Below, in pieces: positions 1 through 10,000 of a stretch of 64,000 nucleotides of DNA. The stretch is from Timema cristinae. Its lineage: Eukaryota; Arthropoda; Insecta; Phasmatodea; Timematidae. The stretch is taken from positions 113,905,949 to 113,969,948 of the forward strand of contig JBCFYV010000012.1 of assembly GCA_039000515.1 (NCBI GenBank), given 5' to 3'. The translations under genes and the position numbers were made by a program. Under the pieces are notes generated by a model that was not told the DNA's origin, ran no database searches, and saw only the letters and a program-made list of their open reading frames with translations. Each line of letters starts with the position of its first letter. Within the stretch, counting starts at the first letter, position 1.

Positions 1-164
1 AATGATGAAAATTGGAAAATTTCCCTCGTATGGGAGAAAGTACCGTCAATGTCATTTTAATGAGAAAATGAAAGTATCCATCTTATTTATTATGATAAAT
101 AGTGTCCAGATTTGAAATTTAATTAAAATATTACAGAAAATTTTGATAAAATAGATTTTTTTTT

Positions 165-635
165 TCTTGCCCCTCAGTAAACTACCCTTAATTTTATGGT
201 TAAATATCTAATTACAAAAAAAACCTCTGTGTGACTTTATTAAAACCCCAAATACCTAGTTTTACCCCAATCGGTAAAATGGTCTCGGCTTTAGCCCGAG
301 GTACAGACAGACGGACAGATAGACAGACGACATTGCGAAAACCACTTTTTACTTTCTCACTATATTACAGGTAGAGAAAGTATTGTGATCGTTAAAAAAA
401 TTTAACTTGAGATTTTGATGAATGTTGACGTTTCATGTGACCCCCCGAATAAAAAAAAAGTTGTTTTTGAATTTCGGTCTGTCTGTCTGTACCTTGGACT
501 AGAGCCTAAACTATTTTACCAATCAGGCTAAAACTTTGTATCTAAGGTTTTTATAGGTTTGCCCCAAGGGGTTTTTAGAATTGGATATCCAACCCTAAAT
601 TAAGGGTAGTTTACTGAAGGGTGAAAAGAGAAATA
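165..635. repeat. Fold-back inverted repeat element
   Basis: The arms at about 165-335 and 470-635 are imperfect reverse complements: both contain AGTAAACTACCCTTAA at the outer edge and ACAGACAGAC at the inner edge. The middle holds a GAGAAAGTATTGTGATCG block that recurs in reverse at 4785-4905. A non-autonomous fold-back or MITE-like element is the simplest reading; no coding capacity is visible. Confidence 0.6.
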
Positions 636-947
636 AACGATTTGTAACAAATAAAGTGATGTGAAATTTTAGAATATTTTAAATTAGAGTAAGTAAATGA
701 AATATAAGTGAAATTATGATAAAAAAGTTATTTTAGATTTTTTTATCAGCATTAACATTGATAGAAAAAACCTTACGTAAGATTTATTCTGAAATCCTCT
801 TGCACCCCAAAAATCCATAAGTAATTTAAGATTGGCCCCCATGTCAACAGTTGTTTTCTAACATGGAGACGAACCAAACACCTCAGAGGTATTGGCTTAC
901 GGACACACATAATACGTAAAACATTTTGAAAGTTCCCGCTTTGTTGG

Positions 948-1186
948 CAGCACGGTCTAAGCCACTACTCTCACAATAGATTAGACTGCCTAAGACGGAG
1001 ATATTGTAGTTCGAATTCCGGCCTGAAACACTGAGGGCGGTTTTCCTTAAATGGTTTTCCAATCTTCCTCATGCAAATGCTGGTGTACTTCCTTTGAAAT
1101 TAAACCTTCCTAATCTCTAACATACTAGTGTAAATAGTATATAGGCGTATAAATCCAATGGGTAGCAAGACGGGGTGCTAAAAATA
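948..1186 (+). mobile_element. SINE type C (tRNA-Leu-like head), degraded
   Basis: The order of landmarks matches type C elsewhere in the window: a GCACGGTCTAAGC box A region, a TAGTTCGAATTCC box B, the GAGGGCGGTTTTCC block, and a tail ending near GGTAGCAAGACGGGGTGCTAA. Confidence 0.7.
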
Positions 1187-1194
1187 GTATATAA

Positions 1195-1400
1195 AATGGA
1201 CTTTGTCACAAGGTTCCTGGCTACAGAACCAGAGGTCCCAGGTTCGATCCCGTTGCGTGCGGTAGGTTTGTAATGGAGTCAATACTCAGCCTCGTGAGGA
1301 CAATAGGAAAAAAAAACTACCAGAATGAAAAAGTAGCAGCTCTGGTCTAGAAAACTGAATTTAAGGCCTGAAGATGCGTTGTACTGACTACATAATACCC
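1195..1400 (+). mobile_element. Other tRNA-like SINE fragment
   Basis: GGTTCCTGGCTACAGAACC followed by a good Pol III box B (GGTTCGATCCC at about 1230) and an A-rich stretch. The downstream body is unlike types A, B and C. The structure does not close as a tRNA, so I call it a SINE remnant. Confidence 0.35.
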
Positions 1401-1959
1401 TCTATCCCCATAAGTTGGGACTATCTTCGTCAACAGACAGCTGCTTAATGAGTATAACTCGATTATGGATTGACGCCATAGAGGGTTTTTTTTTGATAAG
1501 GTATTGGAGAAGTTTTAACTTTTTTTTTTACCAAAGATGACAGTGATGATTTTTTTTTTTTAAATACAGCCTCCTCAGTATTTTTAATTTTCAATGTGCC
1601 TTTATGATCTAACGCGTTTGACACTTCTGTCTTAAAAGGTTAATAACAAGTTGGTGGGAGAATGAGCTTGATAAAGATGAATAAAGAATTATATTATATA
1701 TTATTATATATTATATATATTATGTGGTGACGTAGCTAAAGATAAAACGTGAGAAAATGAGAAAGAATAAGGAAATTAGCAAGTATAGGTAAAAAATAGA
1801 ACAAAAAGAGAAAGAAGATGACAGGGAATATGTTAACACCCCATTTTGTAAGCCCCTCATCCCCTCCGCTGTCAGGATAGAATACTCGCTCAAATATTAT
1901 ACCTTCGTGAATGGCAGCTAGCAACAGAGGTGGCAACGTCAGAATAATCCAACCCTTGG

Positions 1960-2480
1960 TACTCTAGAGGGGGGTATAAGTTACAGAGGGGAAGAGGATA
2001 TGGGAGCCTGGACAGAGATGGAAAGAATGAAGTGGGTGACAAACAATGACACTTCCATTTCCTTTATGAATTCCCCGCCGGTCTCCTTCCTAGAGTAAAA
2101 ACGCACAACCGACTGCAGAAATGAAGACAACGCCGATGTCCTGACAGGTAGGAGTAAAGGGGAAAGAGGGGAAGGGACGGAGGGAGAGGGAGGGGAGATG
2201 AGGAAAGGATGAAAGGTAGTAAGGGATAGAGAGGATAAGGAGGGAGATAGGGATGTAGGAGGAATTAGGAAAGGGTGATAGAGAGAGAGGGGGAAAGAGG
2301 GAGATAGGAGGGAGCAATAAGGAGGCGGATTGTAGGCATGAGAGGGGAAGGGGGAAGATAGGGACGGTGGAGGGATTCAGGGAGGGTGCTGGAGGGAGAG
2401 AGAGGGAATAGATGTAAGGGATGGGAAAGTTAGTAGGGGGTGTGGGATGAGGGAGGGGGAGCCGGTGGGAGTTAGCCTCT
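1960..2480 (+). repeat. Long polypurine (GA-rich) tract
   Basis: Roughly 1960-2480 is dominated by GGGA, GAGG and AGGGA strings on the plus strand with few pyrimidines, densest at 2155-2320. It is low-complexity sequence; the minus-strand open frame across it is a compositional artefact rich in Pro, Ser and Leu. Confidence 0.75.
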
Positions 2481-2544
2481 GGACCAAGGAAACCTAGTTT
2501 CCATCCCCCACTAGGTCACTGAAACAAACCCCCATTGATGGCCA

Positions 2545-2772
2545 TGAGGGTTAAAAGGTAGAGGTCGACGTGTCTGATTTGCCGGTAGCAGAAGAGGCCA
2601 GGGGTTCCGAGTAAACTAAGGGTGAAATGTTCCTCGATGGTTTCCCACCCTCCCTCCACTCAAATGCAGGCATACCTCCTCTAAATATAACCTCCCTAAT
2701 CCCTGAATCCATTAGAGTAATAATTAATACATAAGCGTGTAATCTGAACGAGTAGTAAGACGCGATGACAAA
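2545..2772 (+). mobile_element. SINE type C, degraded
   Basis: Box A and box B are eroded, but the CCACCCTCCCTCCACTCAAA block, the TCCCTAATCC block and the GAGTAGTAAGACGCGATG tail are in type C order. Confidence 0.65.
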
Positions 2773-3144
2773 AAAAAACCTTCCTCATCCCAACACAAAA
2801 GCGTTGATACACCCCATCTACGGTAGGAGTGTAGGTAAGTGACAGCTTTGGCAGAAGTTACCAGATCTATTTTCATGTATCCACTCGCAAAAAAACATTT
2901 GAACCACAAGAACATATGCTTAGTTGTAGTCACTTTTTGCAATCAAAACTTTTACAACAAATAGTTTGCTTTTAATTACGTTTTTTCTTCAGGCCATTTT
3001 TACATCTTCTGCTAAGGGTCATCTTTAAATAACGTAAGGTTTCTTTTGTAGGGGAGGGGGTGAAGATTTTCATTATTATTTTTTCTTTTTCTTACAAGAG
3101 ACGTAGGGTGTCAGAATCCGTTTTTAGATCATTTTCTTTTTATC

Positions 3145-3285
3145 AATGTGTAAGGTGAAACAAAATCTAAAAAAAAAAGTCAGAAATTCAACATATTACT
3201 TATAAAATTTCACTTATATTTCATTTACTTAATGTAATTAAAGTATTCTAAAATTCAGATCAACTTGCTTTGTTACCAATTCTTA
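3145..3285 (+). repeat. Unclassified repeat, inverted copy of 650-800
   Basis: ATTTCACTTATATTTCATTT and the flanking TATTCTAAAATT block here are reverse-complemented at about 650-800. The two copies bracket the 0.8-3.1 kb region. The DNA transposon at 3290 sits directly at the edge of this copy. Confidence 0.5.
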
Positions 3286-3473
3286 TGTCTGTTACAGGAA
3301 AAGTAGATTTCCATTAAGAGTCGACTCGGCCTAGGTAAAGTCGACTCTTACTGGTATTTTTAGTAAAAGTTGATTAAAAGCGAAAAGTGACGAATTTGAT
3401 CACATTTACTAGTAAGAGTTGACTGTACCTAGGGAAAGTATACTCTTACTACCTTGAGTTAGTTTAAGTTGAC

Positions 3474-3496
3474 TAACCTAACCTAACCTAACCTAA
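3474..3496. repeat. Interstitial telomere-type repeat (CCTAA)4
   Basis: Four consecutive CCTAA units, equivalent to TTAGG on the other strand, which is the common insect telomeric repeat. It lies inside the TIR element at 3290-4532, so it is probably element-borne and not a chromosome end. Confidence 0.7.
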
Positions 3497-3539
3497 AAAA
3501 CACACTGTAACTAATTAATCAAACACACACTGAATCCTT

Positions 3540-4372
3540 GCTCACTGTTGTAAACTACAACAAATGGACGAGTGATCAAAGAAAACAACAGTAAACAAAT
3601 AGAGCTGGGATATTCAAAACAGTTGCATGTGGAGAGCAACATCTGGACGAGTGATCAAAGAAAACAACAGTAAACAAAGAGAGCTGGGATATTCAAAACA
3701 GTTGCATGTGGAGAGCAACATCTGGACGAGTGATCAAAGAAAACAACAGTAAATAAATAGAGCTGGTATATTCAAAACAGTTGCATGTGGAGAGCAACAT
3801 CTGGACGAGGGATCAAAGAAAACAACAGTAAAAAATAGAGCTGGGATATTCAAAACAGTTGCATGTGGAGAGCAACATCTGGACGAGTGATCAAAGAAAA
3901 CAACAGTAAACAAAGAGAGCTGGGATATTCAAAACAGTTGCATGTGGAGAGCAACATCTGGACGAGGATCAAAGAAAACAACAGTAAATAATAGAGCTGG
4001 ATATTCAAAACAGTTGCATGTGGAGAGTACATCTGACGAGTTCAAGAAAACAACAGTAACAAGAGGTGGTATAACAGTTGATTGGAGAGCAACATCTGGA
4101 GGGGTGATCAAAGAAAACAACATAAACAAAAGAGCTGGGATATTCAAAACAGTTGCATGTGGAGAGCAACATCTGGACGAGTGATCCTAAAAATTCAACA
4201 GTTGCATGTGGAGAGCAACATCTGACGAGGGATCAAAGAAAACAACAGTAATAAATAGAGCTGGGATATTCAAAACAGTTGCATGTGGAGAGCAACATCT
4301 GGACGAGGGATCAAAGAAAACAACAGTAATAATAGAGCTGGGATATTCAAAACAGTTGCATGTGGAGAGCAA
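3540..4372. repeat. 79-bp minisatellite, about 10 copies
   Basis: GAGCTGGGATATTC recurs at 3602, 3681, 3760, 3838 and 3917, a spacing of 78-79 bp. Each unit contains AAACAGTTGCATGTGGAGAG and CATCTGGACGAGTGATCAA. Copies around 4000-4110 and 4190-4230 have scattered small deletions. Open frames over the array on both strands are repeat artefacts. Confidence 0.9.
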
Positions 4373-4603
4373 CACGCAGAATCAATTTAGTCAACCACAG
4401 CAGGCATAGTTAACTCTTCATAGGAAAAGTTGATCTGTTTATTCTCAATCAACTTTTACTGATACTTTTAGTAAGAGTCGACTTTACCTAGGCCGAGTCA
4501 ACTCTCCCTAACAATCTACTTTTCCTGTAACATGTCTAAAAATAACTAAATGATTAAAATAAAATAATTTACCAACCCGTAAGAAATTACTTAAGATAAA
4601 GAC

Positions 4604-4633
4604 GGGGGGGGGGGCATGGCGGGGGGGGGGGGG
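4604..4633 (+). repeat. Poly-G tract, interrupted
   Basis: Two G runs of 11 and 13-14 bases separated by CATGGC. Similar G runs occur at 5410-5424 and 5624-5635. These are simple repeats and weak points for sequencing accuracy. Confidence 0.85.
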
Positions 4634-4784
4634 TAGGTAAGGTAAAATCTTATAATCCTTTACGTGTGAGAGAAAATAGGATTGAGAATCATGAACATCT
4701 ATTTCCTACGTGTATAAACCAAACGGGTAGTAAGACGTGGTGTGTTTTAAGGAACATCATCAGCTTTCCCTGGAAGGTGAATTA

Positions 4785-4905
4785 AAAATGGTAAAAATCC
4801 ACTTTTTTTGGGTTCGTGTTTACATTAAACATAAAAATTCGTCAAAATCTCGAGATAGATTTTTTTAACGATCACAATACTTTCTCTTGATATGAGAAAG
4901 TATAA
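4785..4905 (-). repeat. Second copy of the 330-480 repeat core
   Basis: The segment with AAAATCTCGAGATAG, TAACGATCACAATACTTTCT and a closing ATATGAGAAAGT is the reverse complement of the core of the fold-back element at 165-635. The inner CTTTCTC...GAGAAAG palindrome probably marks one element end. Confidence 0.55.
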
Positions 4906-5228
4906 AATATATTTATTTCAAAGTGACAGGGGTGGACAGTCAGTGATTATAATATTGTGTCGTTTTGTGGGTGAGTTATGCCCTTCTTCCACCAAAACCA
5001 TAACTACTCAATTTGCAAACGCACTAGGTATGATCTCTCCCCTTCTCCCCCTACCCCACCTCCAAATAGAGGGGTCGGGTATCATACCGCGACTACGTCC
5101 AAAACGTCACATATAAAAAGATGGCGAAACAAAACGAGACGAAAAAAAAAAGATGAGGGAAAAAATTACCGCAAAACTCTGAAAACTGATATATTCCATC
5201 TCCCCTCACCCTTTTTACACTCCCTCTC

Positions 5229-5231
<3 letters not shown>

Positions 5232-5279
<48 letters not shown>

Positions 5280-5311
5280 CCACACACCACACACACACAC
5301 ACACCACACAG
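5232..5311. repeat. (CA)n microsatellite
   Basis: About 80 bp of CA dinucleotides with a few interruptions (ACGCAC, CCACA). The open frames on both strands here are Thr/His or Cys/Val artefacts. Confidence 0.95.
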
Positions 5312-5803
5312 ATGTAAAAAGTTAATATGGCGAGAGAGAGCGAGACTAACTCTAGATAATATAATTCTGACAACAATACACAAACAAACTGTGCAGGAGA
5401 AGGGGGGATGGGGGGGGGGGGGGGTCGAGGCACTCTAAACAATGCAATTATAACAAATAACAATAAGAATGTCAACAAAAAAATATACACCTATCTAGGA
5501 CGAGGGTGAATTATGGGTTGCGAAAACACTTGTTTTAATTCATATCGCGTGAAATAAAAAATTAACATAAAAAAATCACTTATGACGTTTGTGACCTTCC
5601 GTGTTTTTGTTGGGTGTTTTTTTTGGGGGGGGGGGAGAGCGGGGGTAAGGTGGGGTTTCAAGGATGGGACAAATTCCGGGATATTCCACCACCGGGAATA
5701 TCACTCCACGGAACAAAAAAAAAAAAAACACGTGTGAGACTGTTAAAACAAATAAGCCCTACTTAAGTGTTATTTTACAGAGTCGTTTGGTAGAGAATGT
5801 TAT

Positions 5804-6143
5804 TATTATTATTATTATTATTATATTATTATTATTATTATTAGGGGGTCTACTATTATTATTAGCACCGCGTCTTACTACCCGTTCAGGTTATACGCAC
5901 TTATGCTAATGTGTAATGGTAGGGTGATTGTGAGATGAAATGGAGGACCTACAGTTTAACGTGGGATCCGAACCACGGTGGAGGCCTGGCATTCCACACA
6001 TGCACATGTTGTGATTAATACACGTCTTGTCAGAGGTGAAGGAAGGGTTGGAAATCAGATAAATCTGTGCCGGTACCGAGGATTGAACCCCGGACCCCTA
6101 GTACAGAAGTCTGACAACTTACCCCTAGACCGCCAGGTCACCT
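5804..6143 (-). mobile_element. SINE type B (tRNA-Glu-like head), full length, with TSD
   Basis: Read on the minus strand: head GGTGACCTGGCGGTCTAGGG, box B GGTTCAATCC, the CACCGTGGTTCGGATCCCAC block, the CGTATAACC tail and a (TAA)n end. Flanking direct repeats TAGAGAATGTTAT (5791-5803) and TAGATAATGTTAT (6144-6156) are a 13-bp target-site duplication with one mismatch. Confidence 0.9.
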
Positions 6144-6304
6144 TAGATAATGTTATGCACAGTAACTTTCAGCAGTATAGGCCCTAGTATTTATACCGTT
6201 GTAGAATTGGGGAAAAGAGGAATTCGGCTGGATGGAAATATGTTGTAGGTCTAATTATGTCATGTGTCAGAACCCCTTCTACCTCCCTTTTCATCATCTA
6301 CAAG

Positions 6305-6580
6305 CTAACCGCTTCGGTGGTCGCATGGTCTAACACGCTACTCTCGCAATAGACCAGATCTCTAATGACGGGAAGATCGAGGTTTGAATCTCGGTCGGGT
6401 ATACTGAGGGTGGTTTTCCCAATATGATTTTCCACTCTCTCCTCACGCAAATGCGGGTACACTCTTATTTTAAATATAACCTGCATAATCCCTAAAATCA
6501 TCAGCGTAATTAGTTTCAGAAGCGTATAAACCGAACGGGTAGTAAGTAAGACGTGATGCTAAAATAATAAATAAATAATA
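6305..6580 (+). mobile_element. SINE type C, nearly full length
   Basis: CGCTTCGGTGGTCGCATGG box A region, GATCGAGGTTTGAATCTCGG box B region, the CACGCAAATGCGGGTACAC block, and the tail ACCGAACGGGTAGTAAG followed by a second TAAG and an A-rich (AATA)n end. The head matches a tRNA-Leu gene (TGGCCGnGTGGTCTAA). Confidence 0.9.
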
Positions 6581-7626
6581 AAAAGCTTTATCATATTTTA
6601 CTGAAGTAACTACGATTGTTCACCCTGAAAGGTCACAGGCTAACCGTGATAGATTGCAATATGGCCCTACCAGCTGAACCATAGTGCAAGCTTGCTTCCT
6701 TTTAGGGTGAACGAAGGGTATATTTAAAGCACCTTTAATAAAATACAACCTTTTTTAAGGTCAACATTTAATAACATTTTAAAATTAGAGTTGGGACGCT
6801 TGACTCCTCGACTCCTTTAGTATTAGAGATGTTAAAGGTTATTATTTGTTGGACCTACACAAAACACTACTTGTTAATAGGTACTGCTAACTGATTATTC
6901 CCCTCCCTCCATTTCCCCTATCGTATCCATTCTGGCTGCATATTTAGGTGAAATTGCGACCCTTTATCGGGTACAGCTGTTCCCTCACTCGTGATTTGTT
7001 CTTTTGTTTAACGACTTTGGCTACTTGGAGATTTCGAAGCTATTTTGCAATGCGGGCTGCATTTTATCTTGATGCACTTAAAACAGGTCTAAGCACTATT
7101 ACACATAGACGCGAATATGCTAAATAGAAAGAGAGAAAATAAAATTAGTAGTTCGCCTTACAAAGCTTCTTGTTTATCTGGCAATAGAACTTTCCCTCTT
7201 CCTCTGACGAGCTAACACACTCACTCTGATATTTGCATCTTGAAAACATTAACTTGCTTTTTAATTCTATCTTTTTCTTGTTTCTTATTCTAGATAGACA
7301 AATGCTACTACGGAATTTTTTTATCTACATCTTGGCAGGAATACTCCTGCAAGCCATTTTCGTGACGAAGCCATATAGCCTAAGTTTTAGAGTACTCATA
7401 AAGAATACGTTTCTACAAAAACTATTTCCAGTAAAAAATAATAAATTTGTGACACTGTAGAACTATTTTTAGAATTAGTTAAGTATTTATGGTTGTGCGA
7501 TGAGCTTTATAATATGTTAACTCACTTTGCTCGTTGAGGGTTCCAGCCCCAAACCCCCGGTGAGTTTTCTTTGCAAGTGAATGTAAACTAATGTAATTCC
7601 AGAGCCGTTTTTTGATATGTCTTACC

Positions 7627-7794
7627 CGCCTCGGTCGGGTGAACTGGGGGTGGTTTTTCCTAAATGGTTTTCCCCTCTACCTCCACGCAAATTCAGGTTC
7701 ACTTCCTCTAATTAACCTTCTAAATTCCTAATCCATTAGCGTAATTAGTACTTAAAGCGTATAACCCGAACGGGTAGTAAGACGCGGTGCTAAA

Positions 7795-7856
<62 letters not shown>
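7627..7856 (+). mobile_element. SINE type A lacking its Pol III promoter, with 13-bp TSD
   Basis: The copy is flanked by perfect GATATGTCTTACC repeats at 7614-7626 and 7857-7869. It starts CGCCTCGGT and jumps directly to CGGGTGAACTGG, so the tRNA-like head between two CTCGGT motifs is missing. The tail ends GACGCGGTGCTAAA followed by about 60 bp of (TTA)n. Confidence 0.9.
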
Positions 7857-8015
7857 GATATGTCTTACCGTTTAGCCACAAGAGACCTCCAAAGAAAGGA
7901 TCACACCGACTTTAGAGTTGCTCAGTATTTGAAATTTTTTCGTTTCAAATATCTGAGCAACTCTAAGTCGGTGTGATCCTTTCTTTGGAGTCTCTTGTGG
8001 CTAAAGTAAGATATC
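7857..8015. repeat. Near-perfect palindrome, about 70-bp arms
   Basis: The left arm (7857-7935) and right arm (7941-8015) are reverse complements over TAGCCACAAGAGAC, AAAGAAAGGATCACACCGAC and GAGTTGCTCAG, differing mainly by single-base indels. The spacer is only a few bases. The homologous element at 18940-19275 has this block once, so it is an inverted duplication here. Confidence 0.85.
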
Positions 8016-8024
8016 TAATATATT

Positions 8025-8103
8025 AATAATAATAATAATAATATAATATAATAAAATAATATAATATTTAGCACGCGTCTTACTACCCGTTCGGGTTATA
8101 TGA
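8025..8103 (-). mobile_element. SINE 3' tail fragment
   Basis: A run of (TAA)-like units, then TTTAGCACGCGTCTTACTAC and CCGTTCGGGTTATA: the reverse complement of the shared SINE tail, with no body attached. Confidence 0.75.
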
Positions 8104-8205
8104 TATAAGTTTGCCAAATTTCAAGTTTCTATCTCATCTGGAAGTGGGTAAACATTAATGTCAGTGAGTGAGTCAGCCGTGTGGCTTTATAGTAGTATAA
8201 TTAGT

Positions 8206-9810
8206 AATTAGTACAAACCTTGTCATATTGTTTCAATAGATGGACCTGTAAGTTATTGTTTCATAATATGGCTTCTTATATGTCAATGCCTCTAATAATG
8301 TTTCGTCTGTGTGTTTTTTATATTGTATGTTCTTTGTCTTTTGTTCTGTATAATTGTCGGCATTTTTGTGGCTGCACTAAAAAATGACAAATTAAAATAG
8401 TGTTTATATACAACGCTTCTTTATCTTTACTAAAACATTACGTCGAATTTATTTACGTCAGATAGACGATAAGTGACAAACCAACTTATTGTTTATATTA
8501 TGTATTCATGACACTGTTGCTCATCTCACCACATGACTAGTAGAGTAAAGAAAAACTCAAATAAGCTCATCCATACCGGAACTACTTCTTCCGCCTCTAA
8601 GCAACGTCCAAAGGTAGGAAGAGACTGGAGAGAATATTTTTCTGTTCACATCCAAATTCAGTTTCTGTTACAGTTTAACTAAAACTGGTAACCAAGCAAT
8701 GTCTTAATACATTAAATTAAATGTCTCTTTGGTTAATAAGGTCGCACAAGAGACAGTCGAGATTCATTAAAAGTATTTAAAAAAATCTATCTCTAATACA
8801 ATAATTACTAAGACCTTGAATTCAAAATAAAACATTGGTAAAAATAATTATTTAGACTTGTGTAGTTGAGGGAGTAATCTAAACCCATAAAAATGGATGA
8901 AACTATTAATATAATTAATTTACATAAACATGTATTCTATTTGTTGTTTATGACGTAATAGATATAATAAACAAAATATTATTTCTCAGTGGTACTAGCC
9001 TTGAACAAACTTAACCTAAACTAGCAAACTAACGTAAATTGCACAATATTCAGGTAGAAATAGAAAGAAAATACTTTTTTATTTTTTGACAAATGAATAA
9101 AATACAAAGAGATGTAAATTTTAGTTTTAAAGATACGTTCAGAAGATGCGTCTAGAGAAGAAAAGGGCTGGAAAGGATTGGAGGAATTTATCCCTAGATG
9201 CGTTTAGGGCTGAGAGGGGGCCGGAGGAGGCTGGGGAGGGGACTTTTTTTTATAAGGTCTCAAGGAGTACCTCTCGCCTAAATATAAACCCCATGGCCTC
9301 TAAGGTTCCGGAAATATATCTGGGAGAGGGGGAGATGGGTGGTGGTGACATTTTCGAATTCCGATAAAAATGTAAATTTAAATTTAGTTGTGGATGCACA
9401 TCTTCAGTCCAACACATTTCGACTAAAATCCTCATTTGTTAATTGATGTCCATAAAATAGATCGATATTGAGTCTGACACGATCATACACTTACATACTT
9501 AAAAAAAATTGATTTTACATTTTTTTTAAAGATTCGAGGATTCGAATTTGGATTCGAGATTCAAATGAAAATTTAAGATTCGGATCCGAGATTTGGATTA
9601 GAAAATTGTAGGATTCAATCCATCTTTAATTTTATTATACATTATTGTTGTTATTTTATATGTATTGATAATATCTATCAAAATTTACAGCCGTAGATCA
9701 CATGAATGGACGTATGAATACATGACGGTGTATATGGTAACTTTCTAGCTGAGAGAGATTTGTTTATTCGTAATAAAACTGAGGTATACTTGCAAGTTTG
9801 TATGTGCGGC
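8206..9810. other. AT-rich stretch, no gene recognised
   Basis: Open frames here are short, without domain signatures or convincing splice context. The 73-aa plus-strand frame at 9146-9367 resembles no family I know. Around 9530-9615 there is a GATTCGA/GATTCAAAT-rich low-complexity patch. Confidence 0.6.
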
Positions 9811-9814
9811 ACCC

Positions 9815-10000
9815 AGTATCGGTGAGGATGCTTATCTTGTCTGGTTTGACGGGGATGGGGAAGGTTGGGGATTTAATCCCTGCCATGGTATACTAAGGGG
9901 TGTATTTTGTTTACTAATTAGTTTTAATCTTTATCTTTCTTCACAAATGCGGCTATGTTTATTTTAAATTCTATCATCTATTGTAACAAATATAGCTTTC
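9815..10000 (+). mobile_element. Very degraded SINE type C
   Basis: AGTATCGGTGAGGATGC, a box-B-like TTGGGGATTTAATCCC and the ACAAATGCGGCTATGTTTAT block follow type C order at low similarity. Confidence 0.4.

Larger units (their letters stand above)
3290..4532. mobile_element. Non-autonomous TIR DNA transposon carrying a minisatellite
   Basis: Both ends carry the same inverted terminal repeat of about 90 bp, starting TGTTACAGGAAAAGTAGAT and continuing through GACTCGGCCTAGGTAAAGTC and a CTTTTAGTAAGAGT-like block. The flanks show a 4-bp direct repeat TGTC (3286-3289 and 4533-4536), a candidate target-site duplication. The interior has no transposase: it holds a short telomere-like repeat (3474-3496) and a 79-bp tandem array (3540-4372). 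The superfamily cannot be assigned from the termini alone. Confidence 0.75.
7500..8205 (-). mobile_element. Non-autonomous element hosting two SINE insertions and a palindrome
   Basis: Compared with the simpler copy at 18940-19275 (opposite orientation), this copy has the same outer parts: TTAACTCACTTTGCTCG at one end and GAGTCAGCCGTGTGGCTTTA at the other. It is interrupted by a type A SINE (7627-7856), an internal inverted duplication (7857-8015) and a SINE tail fragment (8025-8103). The family is unassigned. Confidence 0.65.

Noticed and set aside
3474..3496. Chromosome end
   Set aside because: Only four units, inside a transposon with sequence continuing on both sides.
4978..5490. Open frames of 115 and 91 codons on both strands
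   Set aside because: They are created by the (CA)n microsatellite and flanking C-rich sequence.
9146..9367. 73-codon frame with charged N-terminal part
   Set aside because: Purine-rich composition explains it; no family resemblance.
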